Positions 8,643-17,629 are shown, counted from the stretch's first letter. The stretch: DNA of 23,199 bases from an uncultured Bacteroidota bacterium (GCA_946479615.1 CAMLGR010000072.1:1-23199), one strand, 5' to 3'. Notes: generated by a model not told the origin, from the letters alone. Numbers and translations are program-made.

Positions 8643-11429
8643 TTAAAAGCCGGTGCTTGGTTTACCATTCTTTGAAAAATTCCAGGTCAGGGTCAGCAAC
8701 CAGAAACGTTTTAGTGTATTATACGAAGTTTCAGTAAAGCTATAGCTGTTGAAGCTCCGCTGGTAACCCCTGTTCTGGTTCAGGATATCATACAATCCCA
8801 GTTTCACTTCCCATTCATTTTTAAATAACCGTTTGATCACGTAAGCATTCCAGGTAGTATAATTATTGTTTTGCGGGAAACGCGGATCTTTCTGGCGAAG
8901 TTGATAATTCAAATCAGTCCCCAGTTCCACTTTACTTTTTCCGGGAATAGTAACTGAACCCTGAGCCCAGCCATCGAGTTGCCAGTAATCGGCTGTCGCA
9001 GCTTTATTAACGGTTGAACTGGAATGGTTCCAGGTAAAGCTGGGTCCGACGTAAAAATTATATTTATCCGCTACATACTGGTTAACATTGATCCTTGCCC
9101 CATAGTTATAGGTATTATTGATATTACGGGTAGTGATATTGCTCGTCTCATCTTTTATATAATCGATGTTGCGGTTCCAGTTGGCAGTGGGGCCAAAACC
9201 AAGTCTCCATTTGGTATCCGTGATCTTGAATCCATAATCGCTGTAGAAATTGACATTGAATACACCATCGGCGTTGACTGTTTGATAGGTTCTTTTTCCC
9301 GATTGATTGATCGAACTGAATTGCACGAACGCATTCTGCGTCATGCTAACCGAAAGGTTGGTCCAGAGATTTTTTTCTTTCAGTACGTTATAGAAATTAT
9401 AACCCAGGTTGAAATTATGACGGAAAGATTGTTTCAGGTTCTGGTTGCCGATATACACATTCAGCGGATCGGTATTGACACGGATCGGTTGTAATTGTTC
9501 CAGGGAAGGTGCAGTAGTGGAACCGGTATAATTGAACCGGAAGCTCTCACTCGGTTTGATCTTATAGATCAAATTGGCCCGCGGGAAGAAGTTGATATAA
9601 TTATACTTTGTCCTGGTATCATCCGTACGGTTGGTCTGTATAAAATTGCTGAAGCCTACCGAACCACCAAACGAATAATTGATTTTCTTTTTATTCACCC
9701 TGAAATTCAATCCCGGGGTATTGACCAGTCTTTTAAAAGTAAAAGCATTGCTGAGGGAATCGATCCGCTGGGTATATTTCCCGCCTCCGTCTTTAACATT
9801 GGTAATGCGGTCATTGATATTATTGTTGTAATTGATAGCATAACTGAACTCAAGGTACATATCCTTCCTGATCGGTTCGGTATAGGCAACTTTAGTAGCA
9901 AAGCCCTGTGCTTCTGCATTGGCAATATTTTGCTGATCGGTCGTATCCCTGTTCTTGATCAATCCACCGAGATAATAATTATTCAATGAATAAAGGAATC
10001 CATCATTATTGGTACGGCTCCAGTTGATATCTGTATTGACCGACAGCGTACGTGATAGCTTTTTGAATTTATGTTTCCAGAGCAGCGTAGAAGCTACGTT
10101 ATTGGTTTCATTGTCATTCGTACTGTTACGCCGGCTGTTATTGATCGAATCTCCTTCCATCGTGATCGATTCCGCATAATAGTTATTGCGGCTGGCAGTT
10201 GTATTGTGATTCGCGCGCGTGGTCCATTTCAGTGAGTTCATGGAATCCAGGGTACTTTCTATGGTGAGATTCAATGCATTTTTGGTGCGGGAAGAGAAAC
10301 TATTGTTCACGCTGCGGGTGGTCCAACTGGTATCCGGCAAAAACACCTGTGAAAACATATTGGTAACACCCGGTGCATTTACTTTGGTATACTTATAACC
10401 GGCATTCAGGCTTTGCTTGCCCTCATTGAATTTATTACTGTAATGCAAACCGTTGGTGGGAATACCATTGCGGCCACCACGGTAATTTTCATCTTCCGGT
10501 GTATTAATGGAAATATACATGCCGCCATCATCGGTTACGCCTGATTCCATTCCATCCAGACCGCCACTATAATTTTGCGCATCCTGCCAGTCGAGATTGG
10601 TTTGACCGGTATTGCTCATAATGCCATAGGCGGCCAGTTTACGTTTAGCTTTAAAGGCATTTGCCATAATGGAGTTGTTGAATTTATCTTTCAACCCGCC
10701 GCCGGCTTCTGCTTTTCCAAAATATCCTTTCTTCTTATCGTCTTTTAATTTCAGGTTGATGGTCTTGTCTTTTACTCCATCATCGATACCGGTAAATTCT
10801 GCCTGGTCACTTTTCTTATCAAATACTTCCACTTCTTTGACGACATCGGCACGGAGATTCTTTGTCGCAATACCAGGATCGCTGCCAAAGAATTCTTCAC
10901 CATCTACCAGTACTTTTTTTACCCGTTCACCCATAGCGGTGATCTTGCCGTCTTTATCAACCTGGATACCCGGCAAGCGACGCAACAGTTCTTCCACATT
11001 GGCTCCTTCCCGGACTTTAAAACTATCGGCAGTATAAACGGTAGTATCGCCTTTGATACGGATCGGCGATCCGCTTTTGATAATTACTTCGGCAAGCAGC
11101 TTGCTTTTGGGGATCATCATCACTTTTCCCATATCCTTATCGGTGCCGGCGATAATATCGACTTCATCAAAAAAATCACCGAGATAAGGATGGGTGATCA
11201 TAACGATATATTTGCCCGAATCCAGGTTGCTGATGGAAAAGTTACCGCTCTTGTCGGCGCGGTCAAATTTGACCATCACCGAATCGGCAGCGCGCATAAC
11301 GGTGACGACGGTGTTTTGCAGATTTTTATTTTCGACGGTATCGGCCACTGTTCCTTTCAGCGTTGATCGCTGGGCAAAAATGGCGCAGGAGCTCAGAAGC
11401 AAAAGAGCAAAAAGAATAATCTTTCTCAT
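8643..11429 (-). CDS. Outer-membrane beta-barrel protein, TonB-dependent-receptor-like
   Basis: A 928-residue outer-membrane protein. A signal peptide (MRKIILFALLLLSSCAIFAQ) is followed by a carboxypeptidase-regulatory-like domain (about 22-115: LKGTVADTVENKNLQNTVVT to LLAEVIIKSG). Next comes a plug-like region (about 118-215) with YTADSFKVREGANVEELLRR, LPGIQVDKDGKI and VLVDGEEFFG. The rest is a long barrel rich in Tyr, Asn and Thr alternations, typical of the OMP_b-brl_3 / TonB_dep_Rec group. No SusD partner is next to it, so it is not a SusCD pair; the partner is the downstream GLPGLI gene. The C-terminus ends WNFSKNGKPSTGF rather than at an aromatic residue. The ligand is unknown. Its place inside a glycogen locus and divergent from glgB hints at a carbohydrate link but does not prove it. 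Confidence 0.9.
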   Translation of the reverse strand: MRKIILFALLLLSSCAIFAQRSTLKGTVADTVENKNLQNTVVTVMRAADSVMVKFDRADKSGNFSISNLDSGKYIVMITHPYLGDFFDEVDIIAGTDKDMGKVMMIPKSKLLAEVIIKSGSPIRIKGDTTVYTADSFKVREGANVEELLRRLPGIQVDKDGKITAMGERVKKVLVDGEEFFGSDPGIATKNLRADVVKEVEVFDKKSDQAEFTGIDDGVKDKTINLKLKDDKKKGYFGKAEAGGGLKDKFNNSIMANAFKAKRKLAAYGIMSNTGQTNLDWQDAQNYSGGLDGMESGVTDDGGMYISINTPEDENYRGGRNGIPTNGLHYSNKFNEGKQSLNAGYKYTKVNAPGVTNMFSQVFLPDTSWTTRSVNNSFSSRTKNALNLTIESTLDSMNSLKWTTRANHNTTASRNNYYAESITMEGDSINNSRRNSTNDNETNNVASTLLWKHKFKKLSRTLSVNTDINWSRTNNDGFLYSLNNYYLGGLIKNRDTTDQQNIANAEAQGFATKVAYTEPIRKDMYLEFSYAINYNNNINDRITNVKDGGGKYTQRIDSLSNAFTFKRLVNTPGLNFRVNKKKINYSFGGSVGFSNFIQTNRTDDTRTKYNYINFFPRANLIYKIKPSESFRFNYTGSTTAPSLEQLQPIRVNTDPLNVYIGNQNLKQSFRHNFNLGYNFYNVLKEKNLWTNLSVSMTQNAFVQFSSINQSGKRTYQTVNADGVFNVNFYSDYGFKITDTKWRLGFGPTANWNRNIDYIKDETSNITTRNINNTYNYGARINVNQYVADKYNFYVGPSFTWNHSSSTVNKAATADYWQLDGWAQGSVTIPGKSKVELGTDLNYQLRQKDPRFPQNNNYTTWNAYVIKRLFKNEWEVKLGLYDILNQNRGYQRSFNSYSFTETSYNTLKRFWLLTLTWNFSKNGKPSTGF

Positions 11430-11611
11430 GGTTTTGGTAGTGGTTTCGAAAATACTGGATAAACACGGCTTTGGTAACAGGTTTTATATCAGCGGTACAA
11501 AAGTGCATAATTAGCTTTTATTTTTCCGTTTCGCCCATTTACAGCATTGTTAATATTTCAATAAAAAGCCGTAAGTTGTATAAGATACAACGGTTCAAAA
11601 ATTCCACACAC

Positions 11612-13657
11612 ATGCCTGGAAAAATAAAAGATATTGGAGGGGAAATGCAACATAATAACGGGGATGATAGCGAAAAAGTATCGGATCAACAGGAAAGCGG
11701 ATCCGGAAGCCAGCAGTCTGGCAGGTATGAAGAAGTCAACTATATCGACACGACCAAACCAGTATGGAATTATTCCTTGCTGACTACTGAAGATGTCAGC
11801 AATTTTCAAAACGGTACTCACTATCGTCTGTATCAAAAATTCGGTTCTCATTCTATCCGGGTAAATGATGTATGGGGCATGTATTTCTGCGTGTGGGCCC
11901 CTAATGCTACGGCGGTATCTGTTATTGGCAATTTCAATGATTGGAAGGAAGGTATGCATCCTTTATCGGCTCGATGGGATAATAGTGGTGTATGGGAAGG
12001 ATTCATTCCTTTATGTAAACTGGGAGAGGCATACAAGTATCATATCATCGGGTATAAGGGCATGGAAACATTGAAAGGCGATCCGTTTGCCAATTTCTGG
12101 GAAAAGAGACCGCAAACGGCTTCTATTACCTGGGATATGTATTATGACTGGAAGGATCAGTCATGGATGAAAGAACGAAAAGCAAAAAATGCACTGGATG
12201 CACCCTGGTCCGTTTATGAAGTACATCTCGCCAGCTGGCAGCGACCCGATCGTCATGATGAAGAAAGATATAACACGTACGACCAGATCAGGGAACGGCT
12301 GGTGCCTTATGTAAAAGAAATGGGGTTCACCCATGTGGAGTTCATGCCTGTCATGGAACATCCCTTTGATGGAAGCTGGGGTTATCAATGTACCGGTTTT
12401 TTTGCCGCTACTTCGCGTTTCGGAAACCCGCAGGGATTGATGCGGCTTATCGAAGCCTTTCACCAGGAAGGTATCGGTGTTATTTTAGATTGGGTTCCTT
12501 CGCATTTTCCGTATGATTCGCATGGTTTGTATATGTTCGATGGAACGCATACCTATGAATATGCAGATATGCGAAAAGGATTTCATCCCGACTGGAACAG
12601 TTATATATTTAATTATAAAAGGGGAGAGGTCAAATCATTCCTGATCAGCAATGCCAGGTTCTGGTTTGATCTTTTTCATATCGATGGTATACGGGTCGAT
12701 GCCGTGAGTTCCATGCTTAAGTTGGATTATTCCAGGGAAGAAGGAGAATGGGAGCCGAATGAATTTGGTGGTAATGGCAATCTCGAAGCCATTGCTTTTA
12801 TTAAAGATCTCAACGAAACTATTTTCAGGGATTTCCCGGATGTACAAACCATTGCCGAGGAAGCAACCGACTGGCCGGGTATTTCCAAACCAACCTGGCA
12901 GGATGGACTTGGCTTTGGTATGAAATGGATGATGGGATGGATGCATGATACCCTGAACTATTTCAAACAGGATCCTTTACAACGGCAATTTCAGCAGGAT
13001 AAGTTTTCATTCAGCATGATGTATTATTATGACGAAAACTTTATGCTTCCTTTCAGTCATGACGAAGTAGTGCATGGCAAAAGCCCGATGCTGTATAAAA
13101 TGCCGGGTGATGAATGGCAGAAATTTGCGAACCTCCGCCTGATGTATACGTATATGTGGACACATCCCGGGGGAAGGCTGTTATTCATGGGCAATGAATT
13201 TGCACAAACCAGTGAATGGAACTATAGGTCCGAACTTGACTGGTACCTGCTCAAGTTCGATGCCCATCGCCAGTTAAAGGATTGCGTGGCCGCTCTGAAC
13301 GGGGTACTGAAGTCGGAACCCGCCCTGTATGAGAACCAGTTCAACACCGGTGGTTTTGAATGGGTTGATCTCAATCATCGCGCCGAAACGGTGATGGTTT
13401 TCCGCCGGAAAGGGAAAAAACCGGAGGATGACCTGCTGGTTATCCTGAATATGACCCCGGTGGTGCGGACCGACTGGGATGTGTATGTAAAGGGCAAAGA
13501 CTTCAAAAGAGAAATATTTAACAGCGATAGCGCAATCTATTGGGGTACAGGCAACGTTTATAACCCGGAAATCCGATCTGAACTGGTAGATAAGGAGCAA
13601 AAAACCTGGCGTATCAGGCTGAATTTGCCTCCTTTAGCTGGTTTAATTCTCAAATAA
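11612..13657 (+). CDS. glgB: 1,4-alpha-glucan branching enzyme (GH13_9)
   Basis: Cytoplasmic enzyme that cuts alpha-1,4-chains and rejoins them as alpha-1,6 branches, finishing glycogen made by GlgA. From ATG 11612 it has 681 residues. The N-terminus is a low-complexity acidic/Ser/Gln linker to about residue 40, then a CBM48-type module (GMYFCVWAPNATAVSVIGNF). The catalytic barrel shows LDWVPSHFP, GIRVDAVSSML with nucleophile D363, AEEATDWPG with acid/base E416, and FSHDEVVHG with D484. An upstream in-frame ATG (11471) would add 47 residues unlike the family and is not used. ATG 11645 is also credible: it follows GGAGGGG by 3 nt, a rare strong Shine-Dalgarno here, and would give 670 residues. 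It is divergent from the barrel gene across 182 bp, with no clear terminator after it. Confidence 0.94.
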   Translation: MPGKIKDIGGEMQHNNGDDSEKVSDQQESGSGSQQSGRYEEVNYIDTTKPVWNYSLLTTEDVSNFQNGTHYRLYQKFGSHSIRVNDVWGMYFCVWAPNATAVSVIGNFNDWKEGMHPLSARWDNSGVWEGFIPLCKLGEAYKYHIIGYKGMETLKGDPFANFWEKRPQTASITWDMYYDWKDQSWMKERKAKNALDAPWSVYEVHLASWQRPDRHDEERYNTYDQIRERLVPYVKEMGFTHVEFMPVMEHPFDGSWGYQCTGFFAATSRFGNPQGLMRLIEAFHQEGIGVILDWVPSHFPYDSHGLYMFDGTHTYEYADMRKGFHPDWNSYIFNYKRGEVKSFLISNARFWFDLFHIDGIRVDAVSSMLKLDYSREEGEWEPNEFGGNGNLEAIAFIKDLNETIFRDFPDVQTIAEEATDWPGISKPTWQDGLGFGMKWMMGWMHDTLNYFKQDPLQRQFQQDKFSFSMMYYYDENFMLPFSHDEVVHGKSPMLYKMPGDEWQKFANLRLMYTYMWTHPGGRLLFMGNEFAQTSEWNYRSELDWYLLKFDAHRQLKDCVAALNGVLKSEPALYENQFNTGGFEWVDLNHRAETVMVFRRKGKKPEDDLLVILNMTPVVRTDWDVYVKGKDFKREIFNSDSAIYWGTGNVYNPEIRSELVDKEQKTWRIRLNLPPLAGLILK

Positions 13658-13765
13658 ATCGTATCTTAGCAGACCGCGATAAATCGTAATCTGACCTTGT
13701 GAGATGTCAGCTTAAATTTATCTTGTATGCGATATCTATTTAAAACCGTGAAAATGAAATCCCCT

Positions 13766-14815
13766 ATGAAGAAGTTACATTACTTCCTTTTACTGGCCGC
13801 GTTCAGTCCTTTGCTGGCCGTTTCCCAAACACAGGCTTACCTTACAAATACTGATAGTGCTTTTTATTTCCTTCAAAAGGGTTTGCAGGAGAAAGAAAAA
13901 GGCCGTCGCATGGAATCTGTAAAAGCCTTTGACAAGGCTATTAAATACGATCCTGATAATAAGACCATCCTGAATGAACTGGCTGCTGCGAATATGGACC
14001 TGCGCCGTTATAATAATGCGCTGGAAAATTATAAAAAGCTGGTAGAACTGGGTGATGCTACTGCTGATAATTACAAACAAATCCTCACCTTATCGTTCAA
14101 TTTCAAGCAATACGATGATGTGATTTTATATGCTAACAAGTTAAAGCAGGCCGATCCTTCTGCCCGGATCAATTATTATCTGGGTAAAGTAAATTATGAG
14201 CAGGATAATTATGGAGAAGCGATCAAATACCTGGAAGCTGCGGGTAAAGACGATCCAAAGAATGGTGAGATCCCTTATATGATCGCTCATAGCTATGCCG
14301 ATATGCAGAACTATAAACAATGCATTCCTTATTTCCAGAAAGCCATCGCCCTGGATACATCTAAAAACTATTGGGTGTATGAACTGGGGCTTATCTATTA
14401 TGCCATTCATGAGGATAAGAAAGCCCTGGAATATATTGAACTGGCCGGACAAAGAGGATATAAAAAGGATAATGATTATTATGAGAACCTGGGTATTGCT
14501 TACCTGAATGCAGGTCAGCTTGACCAGGGGGTAGCTATTCTTGGTGAAATATTAAAGAAACGCCCGAGTGATCTGAACATTCTTAACATGGTGGCGGAAG
14601 CCTATTATTATAAAGGGAAATATCAACTGGCGATCGATTACTGGGACCAGATACTGGTGTATGATAAAGCCAATGCATCGGCGCTGTATATGATCGGGAT
14701 GAGTTACCAGAAGAAGGGTGAAAAGGCAAAAGGTATCCAGTTGTGTGATAAAGCCATCGAACTCGATCCAAGCCTCGCCTCCCTCAAACAGAAAAAACAA
14801 ATGGGCGGATTCTGA
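13766..14815 (+). CDS. Secreted tetratricopeptide repeat (TPR) protein
   Basis: A 349-residue exported protein made almost wholly of TPR helices, with no enzymatic domain. ATG 13766 gives a good signal peptide (MKKLHYFLLLAAFSPLLAVS). ATG 13754 would add 4 residues and ATG 13727 would add 13. About eight or nine TPR units follow, each near 34 residues; clear ones end in KAIKYDPDNK, KAIALDTSK and KAIELDPS. TPR proteins act as protein-binding scaffolds, here likely in the periplasm. A weak promoter-like pair, CTTG at 13696-13699 and TATCTTGT at 13719-13726 with a 19-bp spacer, lies just before 13727 and favours the later starts. The gene comes 69+ bp after glgB with no hairpin between, so read-through is possible, but no functional link to glycogen is seen. 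A strong terminator follows at 14845. Confidence 0.85.
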   Translation: MKKLHYFLLLAAFSPLLAVSQTQAYLTNTDSAFYFLQKGLQEKEKGRRMESVKAFDKAIKYDPDNKTILNELAAANMDLRRYNNALENYKKLVELGDATADNYKQILTLSFNFKQYDDVILYANKLKQADPSARINYYLGKVNYEQDNYGEAIKYLEAAGKDDPKNGEIPYMIAHSYADMQNYKQCIPYFQKAIALDTSKNYWVYELGLIYYAIHEDKKALEYIELAGQRGYKKDNDYYENLGIAYLNAGQLDQGVAILGEILKKRPSDLNILNMVAEAYYYKGKYQLAIDYWDQILVYDKANASALYMIGMSYQKKGEKAKGIQLCDKAIELDPSLASLKQKKQMGGF

Positions 14816-14844
14816 TAGTTAGCTGCTGTGTTTAAATTATTGAA

Positions 14845-14875
14845 GCAACCGGGTTTTCCTGGTTGCTTTTTATTT
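14845..14875 (+). terminator. Rho-independent terminator of the TPR gene
   Basis: GCAACCGGG, loop TTTT, CCTGGTTGC form a 9-bp stem with one mismatch, followed at once by TTTTTATTT. It lies 30 bp after the TPR stop codon and is the clearest classical terminator in the window. Confidence 0.85.
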
Positions 14876-14883
14876 AGGATCAG

Positions 14884-14965
14884 TAGAACACGGATAGATG
14901 TGGATGGACGGATAATAAATAGATATCCCTTTTATATCCATTCATCCACATCTATCCGTGTTCTA
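14884..14965. repeat. 82-bp imperfect palindrome centred on GATATC
   Basis: The outer 23 bases of each arm (TAGAACACGGATAGATGTGG and three more) match perfectly as reverse complements, and the remaining inward bases match with few mismatches down to GATATC at 14922-14927. The right half is one more copy of the unit repeated at 15622-15663 and 15731-15772. It begins 8 bp after the terminator of the TPR gene. Confidence 0.85.
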
Positions 14966-15204
14966 CCCGGCCTCCATAATCGACCTCTCTTTCATCCCTG
15001 CACAAAAAAAGCAGCCAGCCTACCGTGAAAAAAGGGAAATAAATACCGTATAAATATTTTTTTAGTCTGGAAATCAAAAGGCAAGTTTGTACAGATATCC
15101 GGAAAAGCTGAAAATTCAACCGGAAAAGGACTTACTTACATGAGTTCTTTTCCAAACCTTATCTCCCGCTTTTTTCTCACTTATATACCATTACCCAAAT
15201 ATCC

Positions 15205-15248
15205 CCGCTGCTATGACAGGCAACTGCCTGATAGCAGCGGCTTTTAAT
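15205..15248 (+). terminator. Strong terminator-like hairpin in gene-free region
   Basis: CCGCTGCTAT (15205-15214) pairs with ATAGCAGCGG (15231-15240), and inside them CAGGCA pairs with TGCCTG around a 2-nt loop, giving a 16-bp GC-rich stem with a GA bulge. CTTTTAATAA follows. No gene ends just upstream, so it may end a small RNA or be a structural element. Confidence 0.6.
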
Positions 15249-15316
15249 AACGTCCGGCATGAAATAGAAGCCGGGTCTGACAGAGCCAATTGCCTGATAT
15301 TCGGGCTGGTCGTCCG
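15214..15316 (+). repeat. Two imperfect tandem copies of a ~40-nt motif
   Basis: Copy one (15214-15256) and copy two (15278-15316) share TGACAG, then G-CAA-TGCCTGATA with small changes, then a GC-rich stretch, then CGTCCG, in the same order about 60 bp apart. The first copy sits inside the hairpin at 15205; the second has lost its outer stem. Confidence 0.5.
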
Positions 15317-15337
15317 TTGTTACCTATCACAAACACC

Positions 15338-15383
15338 AGGAGTTGATGCTTTACACGGGTTTTGCATCAACTCCTATTTTTTT
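15338..15383 (+). terminator. Rho-independent terminator of an unidentified rightward transcript
   Basis: AGGAGTTGATGC (15338-15349) and GCATCAACTCCT (15364-15375) form a perfect 12-bp stem with a 14-nt loop, followed by A and seven Ts. The T-run is on the + strand only, so it would stop a rightward RNA. No rightward gene ends within 500 bp. Confidence 0.75.
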
Positions 15384-15407
15384 GGGGGAGGGTTGATGGT
15401 GGAGGAA

Positions 15408-15790
15408 TAGAACACGGATAGAATTGGATGGATATAAAGGGATTTGCTGTATTATTTCCTGTATTTCCTTTGTGATCTGAAAAGGAACACGGATAAAACA
15501 GATGACACGGATATGAATGATTTCTTTGAATTCTCACTAAAAATCTCATTATCCGTTCTATCTGTATTATCCGTGTATCATTGCTAGTCTATTGGAATAT
15601 GGAGTATGATAAAAAGTGAATAAATCCCTTTATATCCGTCCATCCACATCTATCCGTGTTCTATTGCTTCTGATTTGAAAATGGGACACGGATGACACAG
15701 ATGAAACGGATATGAATGATTTCAGTGAATAAATCCCTTTATATCCATCCATCCACATCTATCCGTGTTCTATTACTTCTGATCTGAAAA
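15408..15790. repeat. Composite array of inverted and direct repeats with 9-nt period
   Basis: In order: unit R inverted (15408-15445); unit B (15487-15522), which reads as nonads ACACGGATA, AAACAGATG, ACACGGATA, TGAATGATT; an inverted B-like arm (about 15551-15576); R direct (15622-15663); B again (15686-15721) as ACACGGATG, ACACAGATG, AAACGGATA, TGAATGATT; and R direct (15731-15772). Unit R is built around CTTTATATCC and CATCCACATCTATCCGTG. Two 66-bp direct copies that include R (15616-15681 and 15725-15790) differ at only 3 bases. The inverted and direct R units can pair over the B hairpin, giving a nested fold. The array ends about 44 bp before the argS stop. It carries no reading frame and no transposase. 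Confidence 0.85.
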
Positions 15791-15833
15791 TTAGAACAGG
15801 TCAAAAGAGGAATTGGGTAATTTTGGAATTCTC

Positions 15834-17621
15834 TTACATTCTCTCCGGCACCTTTATCCCCAACAATTTCATTCCGGCCGCGATCGTATTCGCCGTTAAG
15901 GAACATATGTTCAAACGTAATTGTTTCTTTTCTGCTGATTCTGCACTCATGACCGAATGCTCCGTATAAAAAGAATTAAACGTCTTGGCAATGTTAAATG
16001 CATACATGGTAAGCAGGGAAGGATTATGCTCGGCCAGCGCCTGCTCTACGATCACTTCATACTGCTCCAGTAATACGATCAGTTCTTTTTCCAGTTTGAG
16101 CAATCCCTGTCCGGTTGATGAAGATGCTGCCGGAGACTGATCATCTGCTGCTTTCCGCAGGATCGATTTGATCCGCGCATGCGTGTATTGCACAAACGGA
16201 CCAGTGAACCCATGAAAGTCGATACTTTCTTCCGGGTTAAATACCATTTTCTTTTTTGAATCTACCCGTAGCAGGAAAAATTTCAATGCACCCAAAGCGA
16301 TCGTATCATATAATTCATTCAACTCACCCGGGTTGAAATCTTTTACCTTACCCAACTCTTCTGTTTTTTCGCGAGCCACTTTTTTTAATTCTTCAATGAT
16401 ATCGTCGGCATCCACTACTGTTCCCTCCCGTGTTTTCATTCTGCCGGAAGGCAGTTCCACCAGGCCATAACTAAGATGGTAGATGCCAGCCGCGTAAGGC
16501 TTATTGAATTTCTCCAGTATCAGCTTCAGTACTTTCATATGATAGTTCTGTTCATCTGCGATCACATAAATGCTCTGATTGTAATGAAACTCCTCATATT
16601 TTTTATCTGCCAGCCCAAGATCCTGGGTAATATATACCGAAGTGCCATCTTTCCGCAGCACCAGTTTTTCATCGAGGCCGTCTGCGGTAAGATCGATCCA
16701 TACACTGCCGTCTTCTTTTTTAAAGAAAATACCTTTTGCCAGTCCATCTTCTACCACTTCCTTTCCCAGCAGGTAGGTATCGCTTTCAAAATAATTTTTA
16801 TCAAAATCGCTGCCGATCTTTTTATAGGTCTCATTGAATCCTTCGTATACCCAGCTATTCATCTTTTGCCATAGCTTTCTGACTTCGGGATCATTATTCT
16901 CCCAATCGAGCAACATCTTTTGTGCGGCCTGCATAAGCGGTGCATTTTTCTCCGCTTCTTCCTTGCTCATACCTTCTGCCACCAGCGCTTCCACCTGCTT
17001 TTTGAGTTCAGCGCCAAACATCACATAATAATCACCTACAAAATGATCTCCTTTGATACCCGTGGATTCCGGTGTAGCTCCATTGGCAAATTGCTGCCAG
17101 GCTACCATCGATTTGCAAATATGGATGCCCCGGTCGTTCATGATCGCTGTTTTCACTACTCCGTAACCGGATGTTTTTAATAATTCTGCTACACTCCATC
17201 CCAAAAAATTATTACGAAGATGTCCCAAATGCAAAGGCTTATTGGTATTGGGAGAAGAATACTCAACAATCACCCGCTGACCATTGGCAGGTAGTTTCCC
17301 CAGCGCTTTATTATCGTATGAGGATTGAAGAAACTGAAGCCAGTAACTATCTGCTATGGTCAAATTTAAAAATCCTTTTATCACATTATAGGAAGTGAAT
17401 AGCTCCGCATGGTCCTGGACGAGCCGTTCACCGATCTCTTTTCCTAATTGCTCCGGTGATTTCTTCAATTGTTTGACAAAAGAAAACAGCACGAGGGTAT
17501 AATCACCTTCGAATTCAGGTTTGGTGATATTGATGGTCAATTCCTTCTCGGTAAACTCCTGCCCGTATAAATCCTTTAAAGCTTTTACGATCAATGGCCT
17601 TACCTGGGTTACAATACTCAT
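15834..17621 (-). CDS. argS: Arginyl-tRNA synthetase
   Basis: Essential cytoplasmic class I aminoacyl-tRNA synthetase charging tRNA-Arg with arginine. It has 595 residues, the usual length. The N-terminal Add1-like tRNA-binding domain covers about 1-110. The HIGH signature appears as HLGH (131-134) in SPNTNKPLHLGHLRN. The KMSKS-equivalent is GRMKTREGTV (393-402), the normal divergent form in ArgRS. The C-terminal DALR anticodon-binding domain spans about 470-595 (FVQYTHARIKSILRKA onward) and ends GMKLLGIKVPERM. ATG 17621 is the only start that keeps the N-terminal domain. It is transcribed divergently from the gtrA-like gene, with a perfect -7 box (TAGATTTG on its strand) at 17641-17648. Confidence 0.98.
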   Translation of the reverse strand: MSIVTQVRPLIVKALKDLYGQEFTEKELTINITKPEFEGDYTLVLFSFVKQLKKSPEQLGKEIGERLVQDHAELFTSYNVIKGFLNLTIADSYWLQFLQSSYDNKALGKLPANGQRVIVEYSSPNTNKPLHLGHLRNNFLGWSVAELLKTSGYGVVKTAIMNDRGIHICKSMVAWQQFANGATPESTGIKGDHFVGDYYVMFGAELKKQVEALVAEGMSKEEAEKNAPLMQAAQKMLLDWENNDPEVRKLWQKMNSWVYEGFNETYKKIGSDFDKNYFESDTYLLGKEVVEDGLAKGIFFKKEDGSVWIDLTADGLDEKLVLRKDGTSVYITQDLGLADKKYEEFHYNQSIYVIADEQNYHMKVLKLILEKFNKPYAAGIYHLSYGLVELPSGRMKTREGTVVDADDIIEELKKVAREKTEELGKVKDFNPGELNELYDTIALGALKFFLLRVDSKKKMVFNPEESIDFHGFTGPFVQYTHARIKSILRKAADDQSPAASSSTGQGLLKLEKELIVLLEQYEVIVEQALAEHNPSLLTMYAFNIAKTFNSFYTEHSVMSAESAEKKQLRLNICSLTANTIAAGMKLLGIKVPERM

Positions 17622-17629
17622 TCTTTCAA

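Larger units (their letters stand above)
14816..15833. other. 1-kb gene-free region between converging TPR and argS genes
   Basis: No open frame here has a family-like translation, a signal peptide or a sensible start, on either strand. The stretch holds a terminator (14845), an 82-bp palindrome (14884-14965), a structured section with two terminator-like hairpins (15205 and 15338), and a composite repeat array (15408-15790). The parts 14966-15204 and 15791-15833 show nothing I can name. The two flanking genes point toward it, so it collects 3' ends. Confidence 0.8.

Noticed and set aside
9024..9989. Two reading frames of 156 and 164 residues opposite the barrel gene
   Set aside because: They are antisense to a barrel with clear domain order; the Ile/Asp/Gly-rich translation is what the barrel codons give when reversed.
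8643..11429. SusC of a starch-utilisation SusCD pair
   Set aside because: No SusD-like lipoprotein is adjacent; the partner gene is GLPGLI and the barrel matches the OMP_b-brl_3 style.
15061..15204. Promoter for a rightward small RNA (CAAGTTTG at 15082-15089)
   Set aside because: It has one mismatch in the -7 box and no TTG at the proper distance, so support is too weak.
14966..15337. Cobalamin or other known riboswitch
   Set aside because: The conserved cobalamin-box and similar aptamer elements are not present, and no regulated gene follows on the + strand.
15213..15410. 65-residue reading frame in the gene-free region
   Set aside because: It runs across a strong hairpin and a perfect terminator, has no start signal, and its translation looks random.
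15408..15790. CRISPR-like array
   Set aside because: The units occur in both orientations, are unevenly spaced and have repeated rather than unique sequence between them; no cas genes are present.
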